In this document: positions 54,891 to 63,228 of the stretch, piece after piece
Position numbering within the stretch: position 1 is the first letter of the stretch
Layout of the letters: the number at the start of each line of letters is the position of its first letter
NCBI GenBank assembly: GCA_937930305.1
Contig: CALGLE010000001.1
Location: 62,001-126,000, forward strand
DNA: 64,000 nt
Direction: 5' to 3'
Origin: an uncultured Granulosicoccaceae bacterium
GTDB lineage: Bacteria > Pseudomonadota > Gammaproteobacteria > Granulosicoccales > Granulosicoccaceae
The notes under the pieces: generated by a model
Database searches by the model: none
Seen by the model: the letters and a program-made list of their open reading frames with translations, nothing else
Told to the model about the DNA's origin: nothing
Position numbers and translations under genes: made by a program

Positions 54891-56102
54891 TTAAAGAATT
54901 GCACACACATCAATTTTACGGGTGTGCATTACACGCAAGAACGAATCGTTTATTGAGCTTTCCGATAAGCGACCATTGGCAAGATAGGCAAGTGCTCGGT
55001 TAATAGCGGGTGTCGTATCTTCCAGCGCGCTGAGCATGACCAAGTCCACCCCTGCTTCTAACGAGCGTGCAGCCGCTTCGGCATCATCCAAGGTGGCAGA
55101 AATTGCGTCCATGTTAAACGCATCGGTTATTACCAATCCTTGAAAACCTAGCCTTTTGCGCAACAGCCCTTCCACCGCAGCACGAGAAAGTGACGCAGGT
55201 TGCCCATTGGTTAAACCTTCGACCACTAAGTGGCCAACCATAATCGGAATATCTTTTCGCTTAGAGGCTTTCATGAAGGGAACAAGATCCCCCTCCCTAA
55301 GAATTTTCACAGCGGGAATTACAGGTAAACCGTAATGGCTATCACTGCCACGACCATGCCCCGGAAAATGTTTTAAAACTGGCACTAAGCCCGCATCCAG
55401 AATTCCTTCAGCGGTGGCTATAGCATAAGTTGAAACAACATGTGCATCACCTCCAAAAGAACGATCACCAATCGCATTGCTGAAATTTAGATCAGCCACC
55501 GGCGCAAGATTCATCGTGAACCCTAGCTCCCCAATTGCTTTCGCGTGTCGAGCTGCCAATTGCCTGGCTTGATCAGCACCTAGAGTTAACGCAACCTTTT
55601 TTGCACTCGGCACTCGGGAGGTTAAGTTGGATAAACGTTGCACACGTCCACCTTCTTCATCAACCGCAACAATTCCAGGACCCAGTAAGGATCGCTGTTG
55701 AAAGGAGGCAATAGCGTCTGAAATAGCGGCCGTGGGAGACCCGAGAACGACAACACCGCCCAGCATTCCCAGCGATGTAAGTTCAGTCGCTTTAGGAAAT
55801 TCTAATTGTGTCACCAAGGGAAACATCAACTGACCCAAACGTTGTTCGATGGGTATGGCTCTAGCACACTCTCGCTCAGTGGGCGCACGAGCTGCGATGC
55901 GAACCGGATTCGAAACTTCTGGTTTCATCACGTCTTCTGAGGAAGATTTTTGCGCCATGGGCTCTGCAGGCATTGGAGCCGCTTTTTCGTCAATAGCTTC
56001 ACAGCCGCTAAGAATGAGCAGTAGCCATAGAGTAAAAAGGTGGCCCCACCTACTCAGGGCCACAGCGTCACTGACTCTTGATGTGAATAGTTGAAATTTC
56101 AT
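54891..56102 (-). CDS. GH3 lipoprotein, NagZ-like beta-N-acetylhexosaminidase
   Basis: This 403-residue glycoside hydrolase family 3 enzyme has VAVDEEGGRVQRL, the NagZ motif KHFPGHGRGSDSHYGLPVI (His of the acid/base dyad) and the nucleophile Asp in VITDAFNMDAI. Unlike cytosolic NagZ (~340 residues) it has a lipoprotein signal (LFTLWLLLILSGC, lipobox Cys) and a 70-residue linker, so it should face the periplasm or surface. I use the ATG at 56102; the frame starts six codons upstream. It likely cleaves beta-GlcNAc from muropeptides or chitin oligomers. Confidence 0.88.
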   Translation of the reverse strand: MKFQLFTSRVSDAVALSRWGHLFTLWLLLILSGCEAIDEKAAPMPAEPMAQKSSSEDVMKPEVSNPVRIAARAPTERECARAIPIEQRLGQLMFPLVTQLEFPKATELTSLGMLGGVVVLGSPTAAISDAIASFQQRSLLGPGIVAVDEEGGRVQRLSNLTSRVPSAKKVALTLGADQARQLAARHAKAIGELGFTMNLAPVADLNFSNAIGDRSFGGDAHVVSTYAIATAEGILDAGLVPVLKHFPGHGRGSDSHYGLPVIPAVKILREGDLVPFMKASKRKDIPIMVGHLVVEGLTNGQPASLSRAAVEGLLRKRLGFQGLVITDAFNMDAISATLDDAEAAARSLEAGVDLVMLSALEDTTPAINRALAYLANGRLSESSINDSFLRVMHTRKIDVCAIL

Positions 56103-56220
56103 GCAGCGCCAAACCGTCAATCCAGGCGAAAATCCTGCAAGACTGAGGCCCGAAATTTAGACTGTAGGTATTAGTAAACTACTAGAAAGTTGACTTGTTT
56201 TCACACGAATTCTGAACGTA

Positions 56221-56257
56221 AAAAAAGACCGTTCAAATTCAAACGGTCTTTCTCTTT
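56221..56257. terminator. Bidirectional terminator
   Basis: AAAGACCGTT (56224-56233) pairs with AACGGTCTTT (56242-56251) around an 8-base loop. It is flanked by an A-run on the left (T-run on the minus strand) and TTTCTCTTT on the right. It ends the minus-strand lipoprotein gene at 56278 and can act both ways. Confidence 0.85.
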
Positions 56258-56277
56258 GTACAATTGACCAGAACCAC

Positions 56278-57139
56278 CTACTGATTGCGCAGAATCCTTA
56301 AAAGCTCACCAAAGTCAGATTCTGATATATCAAACTGTGATGCCAACGCATTAGGCTCTTGCGATACGCCTTGCTTATAGTACTCAAGATAAGCGGAGTC
56401 ATCAGTTGGATAGCGAAGGCCGTCCATCAAATCACCTGAGATCTGCACTCCAGCCGTGACCTCAAGGTTACCGTCAGGTGAGGATATAAAGTCATCCGTG
56501 CAATTGTCTAAAGATACGTCAACCGCGCACACCTCAAAATTACCCGCGCCTTGATTGCCACTACCCAGTGCGAAAGCACTGATCAGGCCTCCCCCAGCTT
56601 CGACATTCGTTACACACATACGTGGTTTCGGCCATCAAACACAAGGTCGATTCACCTTGAATTTCATTCGTGATCAGTGCCACGGTGCCGGATTCTGGCG
56701 ATGTCACGATGCCAGTAGCGGGAAACGGTACCGTCACCTCAAAAACCTCACCACTTGGAAAAATGTAATTAAAAGTGGAGGCTGGTGTCAGTCGTGCCAA
56801 TTGCTGAGCATCCGAACTTTGATTGCCAACAGGTACAACGGGCGGTTGCGTCACGGGTGGAGTCGGTGGAGTCACGACAGGAGGCTGCTGAACGACAGGA
56901 GGTTGTTGTACGGCTGGGGGTTGCTGAACCACAGGAGGTGTGGGCCCGGGTAGCTCAGTTCCAATTTCCCCAGGTACCGGTTCCACTTGCGGAGTCACGG
57001 CCGGCGCCGGTGTCACAGATAAAGGCGTTGCGACGGTACCATCGCCTTCTAAACATCCAGTTAGAACAACGGCTGCGCAAACTGCACCAAGAAGTTTGCT
57101 CTTGTTTAAAATAACAGTGCGTGGGTATATGGATTCCAT
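56278..57139 (-). pseudogene. Frameshifted Pro-rich lipoprotein gene
   Basis: Two overlapping frames read as one broken gene. The first (57139-56561) has a lipoprotein signal (GAVCAAVVLTGC), a PPVVQQ-type repeat region and a domain ending AETTYVCN. The second (56619-56278) continues as MCVTNVEAGGGLISAFALGS to the stop before a terminator. They join by a shift at the GTGTGT tract near 56615-56622. Losing one GT pair, or gaining one base, would explain it. It may be a true mutation, slipped-strand variation or a sequencing error. Function unknown. Confidence 0.65.
56876..56940 (-). repeat. 18-bp repeats encoding Val/Gln/Pro-rich units
   Basis: Three consecutive 18-bp units (56876-56893, 56894-56911, 56912-56929) and a partial fourth encode the PPVVQQ-like repeats of the broken lipoprotein. 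Units differ by several bases, so the array is old, and it likely forms an extended linker. Confidence 0.75.
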
Positions 57140-57250
57140 GTCATTTATTCCGTTTGAGTTGCTTGGAGTTTTCTAGTGTTGTCACCTCCAGTAACGAACG
57201 GGGATTTGATATCTAACGAGGGTACCGGTGTGCCTATGCCACCTAGTAAT

Positions 57251-58309
57251 CTACAAAGTGGTGCCTTCCACCAACTTGGCCGTGACAGCTGTAACGTCAT
57301 CGGTGGGTTCCTCTCGCAATTTTCTAATCAGTAGTTCGGCTGAGAGTGTTCCGATTTTCTGCATCGGCACCTCTGTGGTCGTGAGTCGCTCTACCAAAAT
57401 GGATGCGGCCTCATGGCCTCCCCAGCCAGCTATGCCGATGTCCTCGGGAACACGAATGCCCTTGCGCTGACACCATGCGAGACCACCCAATGCCATGGTG
57501 TCGTCTTGAAAATAGATCATGTCAACATCTTGCATTCGGTTAAGCAAATTTTCAGTGCCGTAGAAGCCAGAATAAAAACCTGGGGTATCGTTTAATTTAT
57601 CTTTATGAACAATCTTCCCGCCAGCATCGGTGAAACATTTTTCAAAACCTGTAAACCGATCCAATCGACCTGAGTCCCAATCCTGTAACGAACCGAGTAA
57701 AGCGGCTTTTTTATAACCTTTTAAAATGGCATAACGAGCCATGTCAAAACCTGAGTCGTATTCATTGAAGCCCACCGACATACTGAGTGGGCTGGTATTG
57801 AGATTCCAAAATTCCACCACGGGAATTCCAGCATCTTTGAGTAATTTTAATGTGCCTTTACTGTGATGTTTGCTAGACAACAAAACACCTGCAGGCCGCC
57901 AGGCAAGTATATTTTTTAACCAGAGCTCTTCCTCAGAAACTTGCTGGTTATGACTGCCAATGATGGCTTGAAAACCAAATCGCTGAAAAGTGTGTTCAAT
58001 GTTATCGAGCACCACACCAAAAAAATGACTCGACATTCGTGGCACGCAAACACCAACCAGCGTCGAAGCACTAGAAGGCCCGAATGCAGCTGCAATTCGA
58101 TTCGGTAGATAACCCGATTTTTCTACCTCACGTAAAACTTTCTCACGCGTAGCTTCAGAAAACCCATCAACGTCGCGTAGCACTCGAGACACGGTCATCT
58201 TTGAGACACCCGCAGCTTCAGCAATATGGCTAAGACTTGCGGTCGGTTTTTTTAACGACTTTTCTTTCATTTCCTGGGGCTTAGCGCCAACTTCTCTATG
58301 AACAGCCAA
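57251..58309 (-). CDS. LacI-family transcriptional repressor
   Basis: This 352-residue LacI/GalR protein has a DNA-binding helix-turn-helix (ASLSHIAEAAGVSKMTVSRV, LRD), the hinge region (VEKSGYLPNRIAAAF) and a periplasmic-binding-protein-like sugar domain. It is divergent from the sugar ABC operon, and a CGTTATCGGTAACG palindrome lies in the 142-bp gap. The same palindrome reappears upstream of the second ABC gene at 63.2 kb, so it should control both. Inducer unknown, probably the transported sugar. Confidence 0.9.
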   Translation of the reverse strand: MAVHREVGAKPQEMKEKSLKKPTASLSHIAEAAGVSKMTVSRVLRDVDGFSEATREKVLREVEKSGYLPNRIAAAFGPSSASTLVGVCVPRMSSHFFGVVLDNIEHTFQRFGFQAIIGSHNQQVSEEELWLKNILAWRPAGVLLSSKHHSKGTLKLLKDAGIPVVEFWNLNTSPLSMSVGFNEYDSGFDMARYAILKGYKKAALLGSLQDWDSGRLDRFTGFEKCFTDAGGKIVHKDKLNDTPGFYSGFYGTENLLNRMQDVDMIYFQDDTMALGGLAWCQRKGIRVPEDIGIAGWGGHEAASILVERLTTTEVPMQKIGTLSAELLIRKLREEPTDDVTAVTAKLVEGTTL

Positions 58310-58382
58310 ACAAGGCGTGACAATCTAACACTAAGCCCCGTGAAACCGAAAGCTTGTATTAATTGTTTTACTCGGTTAAGTT

Positions 58383-58398
58383 ACGTTATCGGTAACGT
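58383..58398. promoter_or_regulatory. LacI-type operator, site 1
   Basis: ACGTTATCGGTAACGT is palindromic apart from the central T/G pair and matches the CG-centred LacI-family operator type. It lies 54 bases before the ABC ATPase start and 74 bases before the repressor's own start. It matches site 2 at 63170-63183 at 13 of 14 core positions. Confidence 0.8.
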
Positions 58399-58451
58399 TA
58401 CAGCTCAGAGTGTAAAGCGAAACGCGTACCGCAGGTCCTTTTGGGGGAGTT

Positions 58452-59975
58452 TTGGCTAATTCAGACGGTTTGTTCTTTGACCGGATCACCAAATCCTTTG
58501 GTGGCACAAAAGCGCTCAATAACGTCTCTCTGCACGTGGAGCGGGGCGAAATTGTTGCCCTTTTAGGCGAAAACGGTGCTGGAAAATCCACACTCATAAA
58601 AACTCTGGGCGGAATGCACAGCCCTGACGAAGGACGCGTTCTGTTAGACGGCACCGAATACGCCTACAAAGCCGGAGCTGTCCAAACTCGGCCTCAGGTG
58701 GCATTTATTCATCAAGATCTTGGCCTAATTGAATGGATGAGCATTGCTGAAAATATAGCCCTGGCTGTGGGATACCCGAAAAACCACGGTTTAATCTCTT
58801 GGCGTAAAACCGAAGAGCTCGCGTACAAAGCCATGCGAATGGTGGATTGCAATTTTGACCCGAGCACACGGATTTCCTCCCTTACCCGAACAGAGAAATC
58901 TTTAGTCGCCATTGCCCGCGCTTTGATCGTGGAATGCGAATTTCTGGTGCTTGATGAACCCACCGCAAGCTTGCCCGCGGACGAGGTTGAACGTTTATTT
59001 CAAGCCTTACGACCTTTGAAAGAGAAAGGCGTTGGCATGATCTACGTCTCGCACCGTTTGGATGAAATTTTTAAAATTGCTGACAGAGTCGCTGTACTAC
59101 GTGACGGAGAAATGGTTGGGGTACGAGACATAAACCACACCAGTCCCGAAGAGTTGGTTACGTTAATTGTTGGACGAAAATCACGAGAAATCAGCCTTCC
59201 TAATTTAGTTCAGGATCGATTGGTATTAGAACTTAAAGGCTTTCACACCAAACGCGTGCAGCCACTTAACTTAACCTTACATCGAGGCGAAATACTAGGC
59301 CTAGTTGGTTTGCGAGGTGCTGGACATGAGGACATAGGTCGCGCGTTGTATGGACTGATTGACCACAAAGGAAAGGTGAAGCTCGAAGGCGCTGAACTAA
59401 ACGTTTCTTCACCAAGTGACGCCATGTCACTGGGTATCGGTTTAGTGGCCGGTGACAGAATAGTCGAGTCAGTAGCGTCAACCTTAACCGTTTGCGAAAA
59501 CATTTTTTTGAATCCGTTAGTTCGCAGCCGAAGGTTATTACAGTTACAAAGCAATCGCGAAGAACACAAAGCAGCCCACGCAATAGGTGAACAAATAGGG
59601 CTAAGCCCTAACGACCCTAACTTAGCAGTGGAAGCCCTATCGGGCGGGAATCAGCAAAAGGTAGTGGTTGGTCGTTGGATCGACACACAACGAAAACTTC
59701 TTATAACCGAAGATCCCACCGCCGGTGTTGATGTGGGCGCAAAGGCAGAAATTTACCAATTACTCTTTGAAGCCACCGCGTCAGGTATGGGTGTGTTGGT
59801 GGTATCCACAGATTTCGAGGAAGTCGCAAACGTGTGTCATCGCGCAGTGGTATTCAGTCGCGGGCGCTGTGTTGCCACACTGGAAGGGGTGGAGCTATCT
59901 ACTGAAAATCTTATTCAAAAAGCCTCTGCTGAAGAGTCTTTAGAACCAGAAGTCATTCACAATGCAGTCCATTGA
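58452..59975 (+). CDS. Sugar ABC transporter ATPase, RbsA/MglA type (double domain)
   Basis: This 507-residue protein carries two nucleotide-binding halves. The first has Walker A GENGAGKST, Walker B FLVLDEPTASL and a weak signature (SLTRTEKSLVAIARA). The second has the RbsA-like GLRGAGHEDIGRAL and the signature LSGGNQQKVVVGRW with TEDPTAGVDVGAK. It starts at a TTG with a strong GGGGGAG only two bases upstream, since no ATG fits; this start is unusual. It overlaps the permease gene by 14 bp. It powers uptake of a pentose- or hexose-like sugar or polyol. Confidence 0.9.
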   Translation: MANSDGLFFDRITKSFGGTKALNNVSLHVERGEIVALLGENGAGKSTLIKTLGGMHSPDEGRVLLDGTEYAYKAGAVQTRPQVAFIHQDLGLIEWMSIAENIALAVGYPKNHGLISWRKTEELAYKAMRMVDCNFDPSTRISSLTRTEKSLVAIARALIVECEFLVLDEPTASLPADEVERLFQALRPLKEKGVGMIYVSHRLDEIFKIADRVAVLRDGEMVGVRDINHTSPEELVTLIVGRKSREISLPNLVQDRLVLELKGFHTKRVQPLNLTLHRGEILGLVGLRGAGHEDIGRALYGLIDHKGKVKLEGAELNVSSPSDAMSLGIGLVAGDRIVESVASTLTVCENIFLNPLVRSRRLLQLQSNREEHKAAHAIGEQIGLSPNDPNLAVEALSGGNQQKVVVGRWIDTQRKLLITEDPTAGVDVGAKAEIYQLLFEATASGMGVLVVSTDFEEVANVCHRAVVFSRGRCVATLEGVELSTENLIQKASAEESLEPEVIHNAVH

Positions 59976-60984
59976 ATCAAACGCTCTAGAACCCACACGC
60001 GCTGAGCTAAAAGAACTCACGCTTTTACAGAAAATGGGGCGCATTGTGCCGGTCTATGGACTGGTTCTGCTCACTCTATTTTTAATTGTGTTGTTCTCAG
60101 TGCTGCTACCCAACACATTCCCAACTCTACTTAATGTACGGGCAATTCTTTCCGACAAATCCATCATCGCCTTGTTGAGTCTCGCGGCAATGGTGCCGAT
60201 GGCCGCAGGCCGCATAGATTTAACCGTCGGCTATGGAATCGTTATTTGGCATATCCTAGCGATTTCTTTACAAACCAAATTCGGTATCCCATGGCCAATA
60301 GCGGTGATTATGGTTTTATCGCTTGGCGCATTAGTTGGTTTTTTGAACGGTATGTTGGTAGAAGTAGCGAAAATAGATAGCTTTATCGCAACATTGGGGA
60401 CCGGTACCATACTGTATGCCTTAGCGCTATGGCACACCGGTGGCAGACAAATGGTTGGTGTATTACCAGACGGGTTCTACGCCATCAATGGCACTTTTGT
60501 TATGGGCCTACCTATAACAGCGTACTACTTACTAGCGATCACAATCGTTATGTGGTTAATACTCGAGTACACACCGATTGGCCGCTACCTTTACGCGATT
60601 GGAGCAAACCCGAGAGCCGCTGATTTAAACGGCATTCCGACTCGTAAATTTGTTGTAGGTGCATTCGTAACTTCCGGCTTAATGACCGCTCTCGCAGGCG
60701 TCCTACTCGCTTCAAAACTCCGGATTGGACAAGCCAGTGTGGGTTTGGAATTTTTACTTCCAGCCCTGGTCGGTGCATTTTTAGGATCAACCACGATAAA
60801 ACCAGGACGGGTCAACGTGTGGGGAACGGTGGTTGGAGTCGCCATACTCGCGGTGGGTATTTCAGGTATCCAACAGTTTGGGGGATCATTCTGGGTTGAA
60901 CCCATGTTCAATGGCGTCACCCTACTCGTGGCTATTGGTATCGCAGGATATGCGCAGCGCAGGAAAGGCGCTGCAAAAAAATAA
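59962..60984 (+). CDS. Sugar ABC transporter permease, RbsC type
   Basis: This 340-residue permease has about ten hydrophobic segments, the RbsC/XylH layout, including PMAAGRIDLTVGYGIVIWH near the second helix and a GANPRAADLNGIPTRKFVVG segment. It starts inside the end of the ATPase gene (14-bp overlap) and precedes the binding-protein gene by 62 bp. Together the three genes form a complete CUT2-type importer. Confidence 0.9.
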   Translation: MQSIESNALEPTRAELKELTLLQKMGRIVPVYGLVLLTLFLIVLFSVLLPNTFPTLLNVRAILSDKSIIALLSLAAMVPMAAGRIDLTVGYGIVIWHILAISLQTKFGIPWPIAVIMVLSLGALVGFLNGMLVEVAKIDSFIATLGTGTILYALALWHTGGRQMVGVLPDGFYAINGTFVMGLPITAYYLLAITIVMWLILEYTPIGRYLYAIGANPRAADLNGIPTRKFVVGAFVTSGLMTALAGVLLASKLRIGQASVGLEFLLPALVGAFLGSTTIKPGRVNVWGTVVGVAILAVGISGIQQFGGSFWVEPMFNGVTLLVAIGIAGYAQRRKGAAKK

Positions 60985-61046
60985 GATTATTTGCTAGTTC
61001 AATGTTGTATGAACGCTGAAAATATTTAACAACTGGAGGATAGACG

Positions 61047-62093
61047 ATGATTAAGAAAAACCTACTCAATACACTGGCTGCAGGTGTGACTACCGCGCTC
61101 TTTAGCGGCATAACCATAGCCGCAGATTTTGACGGCCCAACCGATGGTCCCGCCGCAGCTGCTGATAAAACCATTGTTGTGCTCGCCGCTGATATGAAAA
61201 ATGGTGGCATCTTGGGCGTCACTAATGGGGTCGAAGAAGCTGCGGAAAAAATTGGCTGGGAAGTTCGAGTGTTAGATGGCGGTGGTTCAGTTCAAGGGCG
61301 CACCGCTGCATTTGGGCAAGCTATTGCGCTGCAGCCCAACGGCATTATCATTAACGGTTTTGATGCTGTGGAACAGCAAGCAGCCCTGGACCAAGTCGTT
61401 GCAGCAAAGATTCCGATGGTGTCATGGCACTCTGGGCCAAAAATCGGTTGTGATGCACCCGGCGGAATCTTTGCCAATGTTTCCACTGATGCAATGACCG
61501 TATCGGAACACGCAGCCAAGTGGGCAGTAGAAGACGCAGGCGGCAAGCCGGGTGTTGTGATATTCACTGACTCAACCTATCAAATAGCGATAGATAAAGC
61601 GGATCGTATAAAAGAGACCGTGGAAGCGATGGGCGGCACCGTGCTGGAGTATGTCGACACTCCCATAGCGGATACGTCTAGCCGCATGGGGCCTTTAACC
61701 ACTACGCTTTTGCAAAAATACGGTGCGGATTGGACACATGCTCTGGCCATCAACGATATCTATTTCGACTTCATGGGCCCTGCACTTGCAGCCGCAGGCA
61801 TTGGTGGCGATGGTTCACCTAAGGCTGTAGCAGCCGGTGATGGATCAGAATCCGCTTTCCAACGAATTAAAACGGGGCAATATCAATCGATCACGGTTGC
61901 AGAGCCATTGAATTTGCAAGGTTGGCAGTTGGTGGATGAATTGAATCGCGCCATCTCTGGAGCAGAGTGTTCTGGCTACATCACAGCTCCCGCTGTTGTA
62001 AACATGGAAGGTGCAAAGGCGATGGGTGATAGTCCAATTTTTGATCCTGAAAACGGGTATCGAGAAGCCTATTCCAGTATCTGGGGCAAATAA
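61047..62093 (+). CDS. Sugar-binding periplasmic protein of the ABC importer
   Basis: This 348-residue type I periplasmic binding protein has a signal peptide (LNTLAAGVTTALFSGITIAA) and a GGAGG ribosome site seven bases before the ATG. Segments TIVVLAADMKNGGILGVTNG and NGIIINGFDAVEQQAALDQV are typical of RbsB-like proteins; two Cys (near 134 and 307) may form a disulfide. The gene ends in a strong terminator, so it closes the first operon. Confidence 0.9.
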   Translation: MIKKNLLNTLAAGVTTALFSGITIAADFDGPTDGPAAAADKTIVVLAADMKNGGILGVTNGVEEAAEKIGWEVRVLDGGGSVQGRTAAFGQAIALQPNGIIINGFDAVEQQAALDQVVAAKIPMVSWHSGPKIGCDAPGGIFANVSTDAMTVSEHAAKWAVEDAGGKPGVVIFTDSTYQIAIDKADRIKETVEAMGGTVLEYVDTPIADTSSRMGPLTTTLLQKYGADWTHALAINDIYFDFMGPALAAAGIGGDGSPKAVAAGDGSESAFQRIKTGQYQSITVAEPLNLQGWQLVDELNRAISGAECSGYITAPAVVNMEGAKAMGDSPIFDPENGYREAYSSIWGK

Positions 62094-62101
62094 GAAACAC
62101 G

Positions 62102-62141
62102 CAGCTGCGATTGTCAGAATCGCAGCTGTTTCCTTTTTTTC
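62102..62141 (+). terminator. Rho-independent terminator after the binding-protein gene
   Basis: CAGCTGCGATT (62102-62112) pairs perfectly with AATCGCAGCTG (62118-62128) around a 5-base loop, and TTTCCTTTTTTT follows. It starts 9 bp after the stop. It shows that a TTG at 62111 in the next frame cannot be a start, and that the dehydrogenase gene is expressed by read-through or its own promoter. Confidence 0.92.
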
Positions 62142-62158
62142 AGTTAAAGATCAACACC

Positions 62159-63103
62159 GTGAAAAAACCACACATACTGAGTTTCGAAACCTACGATGAT
62201 TGGGACCTTGAACCCATGCATGCGTTATTCGAAGTTCATCAGTTTCCCAGCACTAACAATGTGATGGATATATCGAGCGATGTGCGTGAAGACATTCGGG
62301 CGTTCGCATTTAAAGGGCACGCTGCATTGGGCGTGGAAATTATGGATGCATTTCCAAACCTAGAATTGATCGCGAACTATGGCGTCGGCTTTGACACGAT
62401 TGATGTAGCTCATGCTTCAAAAAAAGGCATCAAGGTAACCAATACCCCCGACGTGTTAACCGATGACGTGGCCGATCTAGCCATCGGCATGCTGTTGTCG
62501 TTAACGCGAGATATTGTCGGCGCTTCAGATTGGGTACGATCAGGTACTTGGGCGAAGTCGGGTGCCTACCCTCTACAAAGAACCATTTCAGGCAAATCTA
62601 TTGGCGTTGTTGGCTTGGGTAGAATCGGGCGTGCAATCGCTGATCGCTTGCAAGCCTTTAATACCCACATCCACTATTTTGCTCGCAGTGAAAAAGATAC
62701 CCCTGGCTGGGTCTTCCACACCGACCTCATAGACATGGCTAAAAAAGTCGATATATTGATGGTTGCCGTGTCCGGCGGGCCACAAACATCCGGCTTAATA
62801 TCTAAAGAAGTGATTGACGCGCTGGGCAACGATGGCGTCATCGTTAACAGCGCACGTGGTACCACATTAGATGAAGAGGCCTTAATTCAAGCACTTCAAA
62901 CTCATCAGTTGCGCGGCGCTGCACTGGATGTTTTCAACAACGAACCTCACATCGACGAGCGCTTTTCTAAACTCAGTAATGTATTGCTCCAACCCCATCA
63001 ATCGTCGGGCACCATAGAAACAAGAAAAAATATGGGGGCTTTGCAGCGGCAAAACTTAAGTGCTTTTTTCGCTGGGGATCCACTTGTAACAGCGGTGAAC
63101 TGA
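62159..63103 (+). CDS. D-isomer-specific 2-hydroxyacid dehydrogenase
   Basis: This 314-residue dehydrogenase of the GyaR/hydroxypyruvate-reductase type has the NAD motif GVVGLGRIGRAI, Arg in NSARGTTLDEEAL, Glu in NNEPHID and catalytic His in LLQPHQSSGT. I chose the GTG at 62159 because the upstream part of the frame lies in a terminator; no ribosome site is strong. It sits between two LacI-controlled sugar transport operons, so it likely handles an acid derived from the imported compound. Confidence 0.85.
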   Translation: MKKPHILSFETYDDWDLEPMHALFEVHQFPSTNNVMDISSDVREDIRAFAFKGHAALGVEIMDAFPNLELIANYGVGFDTIDVAHASKKGIKVTNTPDVLTDDVADLAIGMLLSLTRDIVGASDWVRSGTWAKSGAYPLQRTISGKSIGVVGLGRIGRAIADRLQAFNTHIHYFARSEKDTPGWVFHTDLIDMAKKVDILMVAVSGGPQTSGLISKEVIDALGNDGVIVNSARGTTLDEEALIQALQTHQLRGAALDVFNNEPHIDERFSKLSNVLLQPHQSSGTIETRKNMGALQRQNLSAFFAGDPLVTAVN

Positions 63104-63169
63104 ATATGTCAGCCGACCATCTCCACGCTGCTGTGGGCTGCCAATTACCGGCCCTATTTTGCATAGAAA

Positions 63170-63183
63170 CGTTACCGGTAACG
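63170..63183. promoter_or_regulatory. LacI-type operator, site 2
   Basis: CGTTACCGGTAACG is a perfect 14-bp palindrome, 46 bases before the ATG at 63229. It differs from the site at 58383-58398 at one position only, so the LacI protein at 57.3 kb should bind both. Confidence 0.82.
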
Positions 63184-63228
63184 ACACGACTACCTACTGT
63201 ACGAAGTTAATTGAAGAAGAACACAGAC

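Noticed and set aside
62111-62158. TTG start giving a 16-residue extension of the D-2-hydroxyacid dehydrogenase
   Set aside because: These bases form the stem and T-run of the terminator after the binding-protein gene.
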